NCBI GenBank assembly: GCA_963839535.1
Contig: CAWIVF010000011.1
Coordinates: 131,221-195,220, forward strand
DNA from: RHKX01 sp963839535
GTDB lineage: Bacteria; Actinomycetota; Thermoleophilia; Solirubrobacterales; 70-9
DNA: 64,000 nt
Reading direction: 5' to 3'
Below, one piece after another: positions 7,444 through 20,062 of the stretch. The first letter of the stretch is position 1; each line of letters begins with the position of its first letter. Made by a program: the position numbers and the translations under genes. A model generated the notes under the pieces. That model had not been told where the DNA came from. It did no database searches and saw only the letters and a list, made by a program, of their open reading frames with translations.

Positions 7444-8941
7444 CCGCCGGGAAGGAGCTTCGGCTTGAACGCCTGCCGGGCCCAGCTGGTCTGGGCGCCC
7501 TCGGGCCGCTTCACGCCGAGCAGGTGCGTTGCCGTGGCAGCCGCGTTGGCATTCGTCACGCGCCGCGTCGAGGTCCCGCGCTTGATCGCGGGCGCGCCTC
7601 CCGCGACGAGCCAGAAGTTGTCCCGGGTGAACTGACTGCCGTGGTTCCCGGGCAGGGGGTTGAAGGGGAACGAGTTGACCTCGGAGCTCTCGAGGACGCC
7701 GATCCCCGGCCGCGTCGTCAGCACGATGTCGCCCGAGCGCGGCCCGCCGAGCTCCCAGCCCCGGTGGGTGGCCTCGATCGTGTGGGCCCGCCCGCCGTCC
7801 TCGGGGTTCTTCACGCGGTAGAGCACGTCCTCGGTCGCGAGCGTCGGGTCGAGCGCGGCCCGCATCCGCCGCAGCAGGTCGAAGCGACCGGGCGACGTTC
7901 GGTCGGTCAGGTAGATGTGAGCGGCGCTGCCGTTGCCGACCACCTCGTAGGCGCCCGAGGGGATCCCGGCCGAGTCGAGCGTGTCCTCCACCGAGAACTT
8001 CGCGAACTGCGGCGTGTCGTCCATCGAGTGGTCGGAGACGATGATCATCACCGTCTCGTCCCAGATGCCCAGCTCCTTCTGATTGGCGACGAACCGGCTG
8101 ATCTGGTTGTCGGCGAGTGTGACCGCGGTGCTGTACGCCGCGCCCGTCCGGCCGGTCGCGTGTCCGGCGGAGTCGATCTGGGGGAAGTTCACGAACGTGT
8201 AGTCCGGCAGACGGTCCTCACCCGCGTCCCTGACTCCCTCCTGCGTGGTCCTGATGACCTCGTCCATGACGACGGAGTCATCGAGCGCGTAACCGGTCGC
8301 TGGGTTCGTCGGGACGTCCTTGCAATAGGGCTCATCGTCGTCGCAGGGCGCCCAGATGTAGTCGGCGTCGTAGGTGCCGGGGTTGATCTCCTGGGTGGCG
8401 AAGAGGCGGCCGAGCTTAGGCTTGCCCATGATCAGGGCCGTCGTCAGGCCGGGATCGGGACGCTGGCGCTCCATCGCCGCGAACGCGGTCTCGATCTTGA
8501 TGCAGCTCGGGCTCTGGCCGGTCGATGATCGTCGGTGCGGCACCGGACTTCGCCTTCGGCGGGGCAGCTGTTCTCGTTGGCGCCGGCTCCGTAGGTGGCG
8601 AACTCGTTGCCGACGATCCCGTGGCGGCTGGGATACGCGCCCGTGATCATCGAAGTGTGGTTCGGGTTGGTCTCGGCGACCATCACCGAGCGCGAGCGCG
8701 GGAAGAACGTGCTGCGGGCGCCGTTCTCGTCTGCGATCAGCTCGCTCAGGAAGGGCGCGCTCCCCTCGTCCGTCACGGCATCGCGATCGAGTCCGTCGAG
8801 GGAGAAGACGTAGACGTAGGGCCGCTTGGCGGCCGAAGCGTCAGCCGCCCCGAGGCCCATGACGACGAGGGCCGCGAGGGCCAGCAGCGCGACGAGCCCG
8901 TGGTGCCGCGGCAGACGGCGGGAATCCTGGAGGGTGGCCAT
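7440..8941 (-). CDS. Secreted type I phosphodiesterase / alkaline phosphatase superfamily protein (frame broken)
   Basis: The N-terminus MATLQDSRRLPRHHG plus LVALLALAALVVMGLGAA is a signal peptide cleaved near ADASA. The catalytic core begins YVYVFSLDGLDRDAV (metal Asp), then NPNHTSMITGAYPSRHGI with the nucleophile Thr or Ser region. After a frame break near 8530 come FVNFPQIDSAGHATG, IIVSDHSMDD and LPGNHGS, the remaining metal ligands. Expected role: extracytoplasmic hydrolysis of phosphodiesters or nucleotides. About 500 residues once repaired. It converges on and overlaps the reductase stop by four bases. Confidence 0.82.
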
Positions 8942-9139
8942 GCGCCGATTCTGCCAGCCTCGTCGCTCACCGGCGTCACATGGCGCTGAGCTACGCATTT
9001 CCGTTGCCATTGCGGTTGCCGCCCCGAGCCGTATGTGTTTCTCGGCGAATCGCCCGGGAGCGGCTCCCATCCCGGTTACCGTCGCCCCACAGCGAGCAGA
9101 GCCGCGGTCAAGAGGGCCGAGGCAGGGGAAGGCCTACTC

Positions 9140-11232
9140 ATGAACGACAGCCACGGCAACCGGGTCAACAGGTGGGCGGGTCTTGCGATCTCCGCCGCGC
9201 TCGCGATGGTCCTCCTCCTCATCGCCGCCTCGCCGGCGTCGGCGCTCCAGCAGGAGCTGCTCGCGCCCGACGGTGATGCTGACGACAACTTCGGGTTCTC
9301 CTCCGCAATCGATGGCGACATGCTCGTCATCGGGGCACCTGGGGCGAACAACTCCCAGGGCGCCGTGTACGTCTATGAGCGCTCGGGCGCAAGCTGGTTG
9401 AACACGGGCATTCTCACCGCGTCCGACGGGGCGTCCCCGGACCGGCTCGGCTATTCGGTGGCAATCGACGGCGACCACGATCGTCGCCGGCGCCGACATC
9501 GATGACGTCGGCGTCAACACGGATCAGGGCTCCGCCTACACCTTCTCGACCACCGGCGCGGCGGCCCGCACCGAGACCGCGAAGCTGACCGCCTCCGACG
9601 GGACCGCGCTCGGATCGCTTCGGGAAGTCCGTGGCGATCGAGGGCGACACCATCGTCGTCGGCGCCTTCCGCAACGAAATCGGCGCCAACGCCGACCAGG
9701 GCTCCGTCTACACCTTCTCGACCACGGGAGCCGCCGCCCGCACCCAGACCGCGAAGCTGACCGCCTCCGACGGCGCCGCCGACGACGAGCTCGGCAGCGC
9801 GGTGGCGATCGACTCGCGGCGCCATCGTCGCCGGCGCGCTGACCGACGACATCGGGGCCAACTTCGACCAGGGCTCCGCCTACGTCTTCGCTCGCACCGG
9901 CGGTAACCGCACCGAGACCGCGAAGCTCGTGGCCTCCGACGGCGCCCAGGGCGACCAGCTCGGGTACGCCATCGACCTGGACGGGGACACCGTCGTCGTC
10001 GGCGCCCCCTTCGACGGGATCGGTGCCAACGGCACGCAGGGCTCCGCCTACACGTTCGCCAGCACCGGGGCAGCGCTCCGCAATCAGACCGCGAAGCTGA
10101 CCGCTTCCGACGGCGGGCCGGGCGAGAACTTCGGCGGCGCCGTGGCCATCCAGGGCGCCACGATCGTCGTCGGCGCCTTCCACGACTACATCGGCGTCGC
10201 CAACGGCGATCAAATCGGTTCCGCCTACACCTTCGCCCGCACCGGCGGCGATCGCACCGAGACCGCCAAGCTGACCGACCCGGACGGTGCTCGCTTCGAC
10301 CAGTTCGGCGTCTCCGTCGACACCGACGGCGGCACGATCGTCGCCGGCGCGTGGAACGACGACGTCGGTGCCGAGGGGAACCAGGGGTCCGCCGAGGTGT
10401 TCTTCACCGCGGCCGCCCCGGCCCGCTATCCGCTCTCCCTCACCGTCACGGGCGACGGCGATGGCCAGGTCACCGCCACCGGGATCAACTGCCCCGGCGA
10501 CTGCAGCGAGACCTACGACGACGGCACGCTCGTCACCCTGACCGCGACGGCCGCCGCGGGCTCGAGCTTCACCAGCTGGACGGGGGACTGCGCCGGCGCG
10601 CAGAGCACCTGCCAGGTGACCATGAGCCAGGCCCGCTTGGTCACGGCCGAGTTCACCTTCGACGGCCCCGACCTCGACGGCGACGGCGTCCGCGGCAGTG
10701 CGGACCAGTGCCCGGTCGACACGGGGACGGCCCGCAGCAACGGCTGCCCGCTCTTCGCGCCGCCCGGACCCTCCTGCGCGACGACGATCGTGGGCAGCGA
10801 GGCTGACGACACCCTGATCGGCTCCGCCTACGGCAATCGGTTCGAGGGCGTGGGCGGCGACGACGACCTGCAGGGGCTGGGCGGCGGCGACTGCCTCCTC
10901 GGCGGCGAGGACAACGACGAGCTGCTCGGCGGCGAGGGCAACGACCGCGGTGCCGGCGGAACCGGACGGCGACGTGGTCGGCGGCGGACGCGGGCAACGA
11001 TCGCCTGCGCGGCGGCCCGGGCAAGGACACGATCACCGGCGACGATGGCGACGACCGCCTGATCGGCGGCGGCGCCAAGGACAAGCTGCGCGCCGGCGCC
11101 GGCGACGACCTCGTCAAGAGCCGCGGCGCCACCCCGGACCGGGTCAACTGCGGCGACGGCGAGGACATCGCCATCGCCGACCGCACGGATCGGGTCGCGG
11201 CGAACTGCGAGACGGTCGAGCTCGGCCACTGA
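9140..11232 (+). CDS. Large secreted FG-GAP / InlB-like / RTX repeat protein (several frame breaks)
   Basis: The N-terminal signal peptide is WAGLAISAALAMVLLLIAA-SPASA. It is followed by about seven repeats of the type SDG-x-DxFGxSVAIDGDTIVVGA...DQGSAYTF, i.e. FG-GAP/beta-propeller blades. Then come a divergent InlB-type B-repeat (YPLSLTVTGDGDGQVTATG...FTSWTGDCAG), a thrombospondin type 3 calcium loop (DLDGDGVRGSADQCP) and RTX-like GGxGxDxL repeats to the stop at 11232. Frames change near 9477, 9612, 9822 and 10965; each time the next frame continues the repeat. About 695 residues after repair. Likely an extracellular calcium-stabilised surface protein; a decaying gene is the alternative. Confidence 0.75.
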
Positions 11233-11241
11233 ACGCGGCCG

Positions 11242-11273
11242 GCCGCCGGGCTGGCTGCGGTAGAGGCCGGCGG

Positions 11274-11274
<1 letters not shown>
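11242..11274. terminator. Hairpin between convergent genes
   Basis: GCCGCCGG (11242-11249) pairs with CCGGCGGC (11267-11274) across a 17-base loop between the FG-GAP gene and clpC, with a further 12-base palindrome GCGGCCGGCCGC at 11235-11246. There is no U-tract, so it would be an actinobacterial-type bidirectional terminator. Confidence 0.4.
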
Positions 11275-13898
<2,624 letters not shown>

Positions 13899-14188
13899 TT
13901 GCTACCTGACCTGTTTGCTTGCGGTGCTGATTATTTCGTCATGAACGGTCGGACCTCTTTAATCCGGTCCAGAGAATGCGCAGCCACCGGAGACTTGATC
14001 AAACTTCTCGGCGCGCTCCTGCCGATCGATCAGCCCTCCGGTTGTGGTTTGCGCGAATGCCGAAGTATAGACGGGCCCCCTGCCCGGCCCGGGGGGTCCT
14101 CAACCCGCCTGGACGCACGGTCCGCAAGCTGCGCGTAATGCCGGAAGCCGGTCGCTCGGCACCGGCAATCGGCGACTAGATTCCCGGC
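13899..14188. other. Divergent promoter region between clpC and a membrane-protein gene
   Basis: 290 bp that must carry promoters for both directions. The clpC-proximal part is AT-richer than its surroundings (TTATTTCGTCATGAACGG, TTTAATCCGG), as expected of a promoter. I could not assign a confident -35/-10 or heat-shock operator. Confidence 0.35.
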
Positions 14189-15451
14189 ATGACCGCGACG
14201 CAGGACCCCGGCGGGCTCGCCGCCTTCGCCGATTCCGCCGGTCTCGAGGCGGGCTCGGGCGGCGAACTGCCGCGAATCGGCTCGATCCTGGAGCACGGCG
14301 ACCTGCGGCTCGAGGGTGCCGCGCACGGCCTGCTTCCCGGCGGCCGCGACGGGACGATCGCCCACACCGTCTACACGACCCGCAGCGACGACACGACCAC
14401 GACGCACCGGCACACGGCCGTGATCGTGCGCGTGCCCGAGTCGATGGGCTACGCCCCGTATCTGCAGATGGGGCGCGCGAACGGCCTCGTCCCCGGCGCG
14501 AAGACCGTCGAGCCGGTCCCGGGCGTCGCCGTCCGTGCCGACGGGGGAGTCGACGAGGGCTGGCTGCGGGAGCTCTTCTCCCCCGCCTTCTGCGAGTGGC
14601 TGCAGCGCAGCCCCGGCGACTTCGGCGCCGAGCTCCGCGACGGCGTCCTGACGGTGTTCCGCGACGAGCACCTGCGCGAGACGGCACCGCTGCGGTCGCT
14701 CTGCACCGACGCCGCCAGGATCGCCGACGCGATCCGGGAGGAGGCGGTCGAGGAGGTCGAGGCCGGCGGTGGCGCGGTGGCCAAGGCGGCGCCGCCGGGA
14801 CGGGACGACCGCCTCGCCGCGGCCCTGATCCCGAAGCTCGAGCCGACCGAGCCGCCTGCGCACGTCGAGGCCGAGCTGGCCAAGGGCCGCGAGATCGCCG
14901 CCCGCTCCGGCGACGTGTTCGCCAGCGTCGTGCGGACGACGCTGCTGTGGATGCTCGGCGTCAACGTGATCGGCGGCGGCATCTACGGCCTGCTCCTCAA
15001 CCTCCCCAACCCCAAGCTCGTCGTGCTGATCTACCAGGTCATCCTGCTCGCGATCATCGGCCCGCTCGTCTTTCGCTCGCGCACCTCGAACGTCGCCAAG
15101 CGTGCCTCCGAGGAGGCCTTCTACATCGGCTACGCCGAGTCCCGCGACCTGCGGGCGGTCGACCCGCTGCGCTTCTCGGCGGAGCACGCGGAGGCCGGGC
15201 TGCCCGGGAAGCCGGTGCGCGTCTTCGAGGGCCTCTTCGGGGGCACCGGCGGGCACCTGATGCTGACCGGGAACGGCCGCACGCGCGGCGACCAGATCGC
15301 CCTCGTCCGGGGCCCGAAGGGGCCGACGGCGACCACCGAGCTCAACGTCTCCGCCCCCGGGGTCTCGGCGGCGGCGCTCGACGGCTTCGTCGAGACGCTG
15401 CTGATGGACCTGGAGACGGCGCCCCCGGTCGCGAGCCGCGCCGCGGGCTAG
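14189..15451 (+). CDS. Membrane protein of unknown function with large soluble ends
   Basis: 420 residues from ATG at 14189. A hydrophilic N-terminal half (HTVYTTRSDDTTTTHRHT, VIVRVPESMGYAPYLQM) is followed by a charged segment. Two adjacent membrane helices lie near residues 253-300 (LLWMLGVNVIGGGIYGLLL and VVLIYQVILLAIIGPLVF), and a C-terminal cytoplasmic region contains EEAFYIGYAESRDLRAVDPL and GGHLMLTGNGRTR. I recognise no named family. Divergent from clpC, so it may share stress control. The reading frame is intact and codon use is like that of its neighbours. Confidence 0.75.
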   Translation: MTATQDPGGLAAFADSAGLEAGSGGELPRIGSILEHGDLRLEGAAHGLLPGGRDGTIAHTVYTTRSDDTTTTHRHTAVIVRVPESMGYAPYLQMGRANGLVPGAKTVEPVPGVAVRADGGVDEGWLRELFSPAFCEWLQRSPGDFGAELRDGVLTVFRDEHLRETAPLRSLCTDAARIADAIREEAVEEVEAGGGAVAKAAPPGRDDRLAAALIPKLEPTEPPAHVEAELAKGREIAARSGDVFASVVRTTLLWMLGVNVIGGGIYGLLLNLPNPKLVVLIYQVILLAIIGPLVFRSRTSNVAKRASEEAFYIGYAESRDLRAVDPLRFSAEHAEAGLPGKPVRVFEGLFGGTGGHLMLTGNGRTRGDQIALVRGPKGPTATTELNVSAPGVSAAALDGFVETLLMDLETAPPVASRAAG

Positions 15452-15464
15452 CCGCGCGCAGCGC

Positions 15465-16967
15465 TCAGCGCATCGCGGGGAAGAGCAGCACCTCGCGCAG
15501 GCTCGGCGCGCCGGTGAGGATCATCACCAGGCGGTCGATCCCGAGCCCCACGCCCCCGGTCGGCGGCATGCCCTGCTCCAGCGCCCGCAGGAAGTCCTCG
15601 TCGTGGGGCTGCGCCTCGGCGTCGCCGCGCCGCAGCTCCTCCGCCTGCTGGGCGAAGCGGCGCCGCTGCTCGTCGGGATCGTTGAGCTCGGTGAACGCGT
15701 TGGCGATCTCGATCCCGCCGACGAAGGCCTCCCAGCGCTCGACCGTGCCCGGCTTGGACCGGTGCTGCTTGGCGAAGGGCGAGAGCTCGACCGGGTAATC
15801 CATGACGAAGGTCGGCTGGATCAGCTGCGGCTCGACCCGCTTGGAGAAGAGCGCGTCGACGAGCTTGCCCCAGCCGGCGCCGGCCTCGGGCTCGCTGCCG
15901 AGCGCGGCGATCAGGTCCTCCCGTGAGGGCTTCTGGTCGAGGTCCACGCCGGTGTGCTCGGCGATGACGTCGCGCATCGTCACCCGCTGCCACGGCGGCG
16001 AGAGGTCGATCGTCTGCCCGTCGCGCTCGACCGTCATCCGGCCGAGGACCTCCTCGGCGACCGAGGAGACGAGCGTCTCGAGGCGGACCGCGGCGTCCTC
16101 GTAGTCGGCGTAGGCCTCGTACCACTCGAGCATCGTGAACTCGGGGTTGTGCTTCGGCGAGACGCCCTCGTTGCGGAAGTCCTTGCCGAGCTCGTAGACG
16201 CGGTCGATGCCGCCGACGATCAGGCGCTTGAGGTAGAGCTCGGTCGCGATCCGCAGGTAGAGGTCGCGGTCGAGCGCGTTGTGATGCGTGGTGAACGGCC
16301 GCGCCAGCGCGCCGCCGTAGATCGGCTGCAGCACCGGGGTCTCGACCTCGACGAAGCCCTCGTCGTCCAGCCGGCGGCGGATCTCGGCGATCGTCCGCGC
16401 TCGCAGCTTGAACCGCTCGAGCACCTCGGGGTTGGCGATCAGGTCGAGCTCGCGGTGGCGGAAGCGGGTCTCGACGTCGGAGAGGCCGGCGTGCTTGTCC
16501 GGCAGCGGCCGCAGGCTCTTGGCGAGCGGGCGCCAGGACTCGATGCGCAGGCTGAGCTCGCCGCGGCGGCTCTTGAACGCCACTCCCTCGACGCCGATGA
16601 AGTCGCCGAGATCAGCTTCGAGCAGCAGGGCGTGATCGGCCTCGCCGAGCACGTCGGCCCGCGAGTGCAGCTGGATCTGCCCGGTGCCGTCGCGCAGGTC
16701 GATGAAGGCGGCCTTGCCGTGCCCCCGCTTCGCCATCACCCGGCCGGCCACGATGTGGCGATCCTCGGTCTCCTCGCCGTCGGCGAGGTCCTCGTGGGCG
16801 CTGCGGGCGGCGGCGATCGGCTCGCGTCCCGGGTGGCCGGTCGGGAACGGCTCGAGCCCCACCTCGCGCAGGTGCTCCAGCTTCGCGCGGCGCTCCGCGA
16901 GCAGGGCGGACTCCTCGGCTGCGGCCGGTGCCTCGCTCGTCTCGCCTTCGGCCTTGTCCTCAGTCAT
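15465..16967 (-). CDS. lysS: Lysyl-tRNA synthetase, class II
   Basis: Charges tRNA-Lys. A N-terminal extension (TEDKAEGETSEAPAAAEE) precedes the OB-fold anticodon domain (VAGRVMAKRGHGKAAFIDLR). The catalytic core follows with motif 1 (DDEGFVEVETPVLQP), motif 2 (FRNEGVSPKHNPEFTMLE) and motif 3 (GLGIDRLVMILTG). ATG at 16967 is preferred over the TTG at 16988. About 500 residues, normal length; the frame is intact. Confidence 0.96.
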   Translation of the reverse strand: MTEDKAEGETSEAPAAAEESALLAERRAKLEHLREVGLEPFPTGHPGREPIAAARSAHEDLADGEETEDRHIVAGRVMAKRGHGKAAFIDLRDGTGQIQLHSRADVLGEADHALLLEADLGDFIGVEGVAFKSRRGELSLRIESWRPLAKSLRPLPDKHAGLSDVETRFRHRELDLIANPEVLERFKLRARTIAEIRRRLDDEGFVEVETPVLQPIYGGALARPFTTHHNALDRDLYLRIATELYLKRLIVGGIDRVYELGKDFRNEGVSPKHNPEFTMLEWYEAYADYEDAAVRLETLVSSVAEEVLGRMTVERDGQTIDLSPPWQRVTMRDVIAEHTGVDLDQKPSREDLIAALGSEPEAGAGWGKLVDALFSKRVEPQLIQPTFVMDYPVELSPFAKQHRSKPGTVERWEAFVGGIEIANAFTELNDPDEQRRRFAQQAEELRRGDAEAQPHDEDFLRALEQGMPPTGGVGLGIDRLVMILTGAPSLREVLLFPAMR

Positions 16968-17020
16968 CGCGGCGGCGAGCGTAGTCAATGCGCAGCGCGC
17001 CTCGGGGCTAGCCTTCCCGG

Positions 17021-17592
17021 ATGGGCGAGCGCACGATCACGATCAGGGACGCCACCACCGCCGACCTCCCGGGGATCTTCGCGATCTACAACGAGGAGAT
17101 CGAGCACGGCATCGCCACCTTCGAGGTCGAGCCGATGGAGGTCGACCGCGACCGCGGCTGGCTGACCGATCGCGGCGACCTCTACCCCGTCCTCGTCGCC
17201 ATCGACGGGCGACGAGCTGATCGGCTGGGCATCGCTGCGCCAGTGGTCGCCGCGCGGCGCCTACCGGCGGACAGCCGAGGTGTCCGAGTACGTGGACGCG
17301 GGCCATCGCGGCCAGGGGATCGGCACGGCGCTGCTCGCGGCGCTGATCGAGCGCGCCCGTGAGCTCGGCATCGCGGTGCTGCTGGCCCGAATCGCCCAGC
17401 CGAACCCGGCCAGCGAGGCGATGCACGAGTCACTGGGGTTCAGCGCGTTCGGCACCCAGCGCCGCTGCGGCGAGAAGTTCGGCCGCATCCTCGACGTCAA
17501 GCTGATGGACCTACACCTCGACCAGGTTGAGCTGACGAGGCTGGGAGCCGTCAGATCAAGGAAGAGTGGGCCGATGCGGCCAAGGGCCGTGA
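17021..17592 (+). CDS. GNAT N-acetyltransferase, phosphinothricin-acetyltransferase type (frame broken)
   Basis: N-terminus MGERTITIRDATTADLPGIF and YNEEIEHGIATFEVEP. After a break near 17205-17215 (an extra G in GACGGGCGACGAG) the frame continues GWASLRQWSPRGAYRRTAEV, the acetyl-CoA loop GHRGQGIGTALLAALI and MHESLGFSAFGT, ending KFGRILDVKLMDLHLD, where such enzymes normally stop. The frame instead runs into palindromic element copy B (ELTRLGAVRSRK). As read it stays open far into the antisense of greA. With a one-base correction it stops at 17590-17592, like radA in copy A. Confidence 0.8.
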
Positions 17593-17634
17593 GGCCCGCG
17601 ATGACGCCGAGCTGGCGCCTCCCAGTCCGTCAGC
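17531..17634 (+). repeat. Palindromic element, copy B, between an acetyltransferase and greA
   Basis: A 104 bp unit with inverted arms 17531-17550 and 17614-17634, homologous along its whole length to the minus strand of copy A. It begins in frame at the end of the acetyltransferase and encodes ELTRLGAVRSRK, nearly the tail seen in radA. Its right end touches the greA stop codon, so it fills the whole gap between convergent genes and could also act as a terminator. Confidence 0.7.
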
Positions 17635-18113
17635 TACGCGGCTTCGATCTTTGTGATCTTCAGCTCGCGCTTGGGGCCGCGCGGGACCTCGACCGTGACG
17701 ACGTCGCCGCGCTTGCGGCCCATCAGGGCCTTGCCGATCGGGGACTCGTGGGAGAGCTTCTCCTCGGCGGGGTTGGCCTCGGCCGAGCCGACGAGCTGGA
17801 ACTTGCGGGAGTCGCCGCTCTTCTGATCCTTGACGTGGACCTTGACGCCGACCGAGACGGTGCTGGTGTCGAGCGACTTCTCGTCGATGACGGTCGCCCG
17901 GCGGAGGCGCTCCTCCATCTGCGCGATCCGCTGCTCGAGCATCGCCTGCTCGTTCTTGGCGTCGTCGTACTCGGAGTTCTCGGAGATGTCGCCGAACTCG
18001 CGCGCCTCCTTGATCCGCTCCGCCACCTCGCGGCGCCGGTCCGTCTTGAGCACGTCGAGCTCTTCCTTGAGCTTCTCGAGCCCATCGGGGGTGATCAGGA
18101 ACTCTCGCGCCAC
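17634..18113 (-). CDS. greA: Transcription elongation factor GreA
   Basis: Rescues backtracked RNA polymerase by stimulating transcript cleavage. 159 residues from GTG at 18113 (VAREFLITPDGLEKLKEEL). The N-terminal coiled coil with the acidic tip reads AREFGDISENSEYDDAKNEQ, with D and E at the cleavage-stimulating tip. The C-terminal FKBP-like domain includes SPIGKALMGRKRGDVV and ends KITKIEAA. Length matches the family; the longer upstream frame has no GreA-like sequence. Confidence 0.95.
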   Translation of the reverse strand: MAREFLITPDGLEKLKEELDVLKTDRRREVAERIKEAREFGDISENSEYDDAKNEQAMLEQRIAQMEERLRRATVIDEKSLDTSTVSVGVKVHVKDQKSGDSRKFQLVGSAEANPAEEKLSHESPIGKALMGRKRGDVVTVEVPRGPKRELKITKIEAA

Positions 18114-18273
18114 GGTCTCAGAACCCTTCCTCGTTGATCGGCTGAGGGGCCTGGCGGCGCCCCCAGATACCAGAAATGCCCGACCGCGTACCCCTGATTC
18201 GGGGGACGCACCTCGGGCCTGGCGGCGCGGAACTATAGCAACGGCCACGGGCCGTTCCCGGACGAACGTCCAG

Positions 18274-19282
18274 TCAGGGTCGAGGGTTGCCGGAGACGAT
18301 CGCGCGGGCCTCGTCCAGGTCCTCGGCGCGCTGGAGGGAATCGGCTTCCGCCGCGCCCATTCCAAGCCGTTCCAGGTACCACGGGTAGAACTTGCGGAGG
18401 TAGCGCGCCGCCCGCTCGGGGCCGAAGTGCTCCTCGGCCCGGTCGATCACCCAGAGCAGCTCGGCGAGGACCTGCTCCCGCTCCGGCGGGTGCGCCCGCG
18501 CCCCGGTCAGCTCCTCGAAGATCCAGGGATAGCCGAAGGACCCGCGGGCGATCATCACCGCGTCGGCTCCCGAAAGCTCGTACGCGCGCCGTGCCTCCTC
18601 CGCCCCGGACAGGCCGCCGGAGACGATCACCGGGACGTCGATCAGGCCGACGAGCTCGCGCACCAGCGCGTAGTCGGGGTGCCCCTTGTGGCCGATGTTG
18701 GCGGAGCGCGGGTGGAAGCCGATCGCGGAGACCCCCGCCTCCTCGACCAGGCGGACCGCCAGCCCGACGCCGGAGCGGTCGCCGCTGACGAGGCCCGACC
18801 GCAGCTTCACGCTGACCGGCCGGCCGCCGCCCTCGACCGCCGCAGCCGCCACCGCCACCGCGAGGTCCGGATCGGCGAGCAGCTCGGCCCCCGCCCCGGT
18901 CTTGCGGACCTTCTTCACCGGGCAGCCCATGTTGAGATCGATGATGTCGGCGCCCGCCGCGCCGACCTCGGCCGCGGCCTCGCGCATGATCGCGGGGTCG
19001 GATCCGAAGAGCTGGATCGCCACCGGGTGCTCCTCCGGATGGACGACCAGCAGCTCCCGCAGCGTGCGCTCGTTGCGGTAGTGGATGGCGTGGCTCGAGA
19101 CCATCTCCGAGACCGCGAGCCCGGCGCCGTGGCGCCGCGCCTGGAGGCGGACGAACCAGTTGCCGATCCCGGCCAGCGGGGCGAGGAGGACCCTGTTGCT
19201 TGATCTGGACGTCGCCGATCGCGAACGGCTCCGTGAGGGCCGCTTGGACTCGCGGCCGTGTCTCGAGCTCAGTTGCGCTCAT
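18274..19282 (-). CDS. dus: tRNA-dihydrouridine synthase (frame broken near the start)
   Basis: FMN enzyme reducing uridines in tRNA. ATG at 19282 gives MSATELETRPRV. A break at about 19197 is repaired by the next frame, VLLAPLAGIGNWFVRL, the Dus flavin-binding start. Then come DIIDLNMGCPVKKVRKTGAG with the catalytic Cys, PVSVKLRSG, GFHPRSANIGHKG, PVIVSGGLSG and MIARGSFGYPWIF. DusB/NifR3 type by its texture. The start overlaps the 3' end of coaX by 14 bases, so the two are coupled. Confidence 0.9.
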
Positions 19283-20030
19283 GGATCAGCCTCAGGCCGT
19301 TCAGCGTCAGGTACGAGTCGACCTCGCCGATCGTCTCGCAGAGGGGGGCGATGCGCGTCGCCATCCCGCCCGTCGCGATCACGGTCGCCGGCTCGCCGAG
19401 CTCGGCGAGCATGCGGCGGGTGATCCCGTCGACCAGCCCGGCGAAGCCGTAGGCGAAGCCCGACTGCAGGGCCGCCTGGGTGTTGCGGCCGATCGCCTCG
19501 GCGGGCTCGGCGATCTCGATCCGCGGCAGCTTGGCGGCGCGGCTGGCGAGCGCCTCGATCGAGACCTCGAGGCCCGGGCCGATCACGCCGCCGAGGTACT
19601 CCCCGTCGGCCGAGACCGCGTCGAAGTTGATCGAGGTGCCGAAGTCGACCGAGAGGCAGCGGCCGCCGGCCTTCTCATAGGCGGCGACGGCGTTGACGAG
19701 GCGGTCGGAGCCGAGCTCGTGCGGGTTGTCGATCAGGATCGGCATGCCGGTCCGGACCGCCGGGCCGACGAGCAGGCAGGGCGAGCCGAGGTGGCGCTCG
19801 CAGAGACGCTCGTACTCGGGCCCGAGGCGGGGCACGACGGTCGAGACGATCGCGCCGGTCAGGCTGTCGAGACCGAGATCGCGGAACTCCAGCGAGCCGA
19901 CGAGCGAGAGCGCCAGCTCGTCCGCGGTCGAGTCGCCGCGCGTGGCGAAGCGCCAGTCGCCGACGAGGTCGGTTCCCTCGAAGGCGCCGATGTGAGTCTG
20001 GGTGTTGCCGACGTCGACAGCGAGCAGCAT
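19269..20030 (-). CDS. coaX: Type III pantothenate kinase
   Basis: First step of CoA synthesis. 253 residues. Motifs: LLAVDVGNTQTHIG (P-loop-like ATP site), HELGSDRLVNAVAAYE (GxDR pantothenate site), LSVDFGTSINFDAV (Asp and Thr of the ASKHA fold) and GGVIGPGLEVSIEAL. The C-terminal ATGGMA motif is present. ATG at 20030, only 32 bp from the divergent GST-like gene, so both promoters must lie in or near that gap. Confidence 0.95.
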   Translation of the reverse strand: MLLAVDVGNTQTHIGAFEGTDLVGDWRFATRGDSTADELALSLVGSLEFRDLGLDSLTGAIVSTVVPRLGPEYERLCERHLGSPCLLVGPAVRTGMPILIDNPHELGSDRLVNAVAAYEKAGGRCLSVDFGTSINFDAVSADGEYLGGVIGPGLEVSIEALASRAAKLPRIEIAEPAEAIGRNTQAALQSGFAYGFAGLVDGITRRMLAELGEPATVIATGGMATRIAPLCETIGEVDSYLTLNGLRLIHERN

Positions 20031-20062
20031 CCGCGAATTGTCTCATCCATAGAGTCCGGCCC

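Noticed and set aside
13899..14188. CIRCE or CtsR site before clpC
   Set aside because: Neither the TTAGCACTC-type inverted repeat nor tandem GTCAAA heptads are present.
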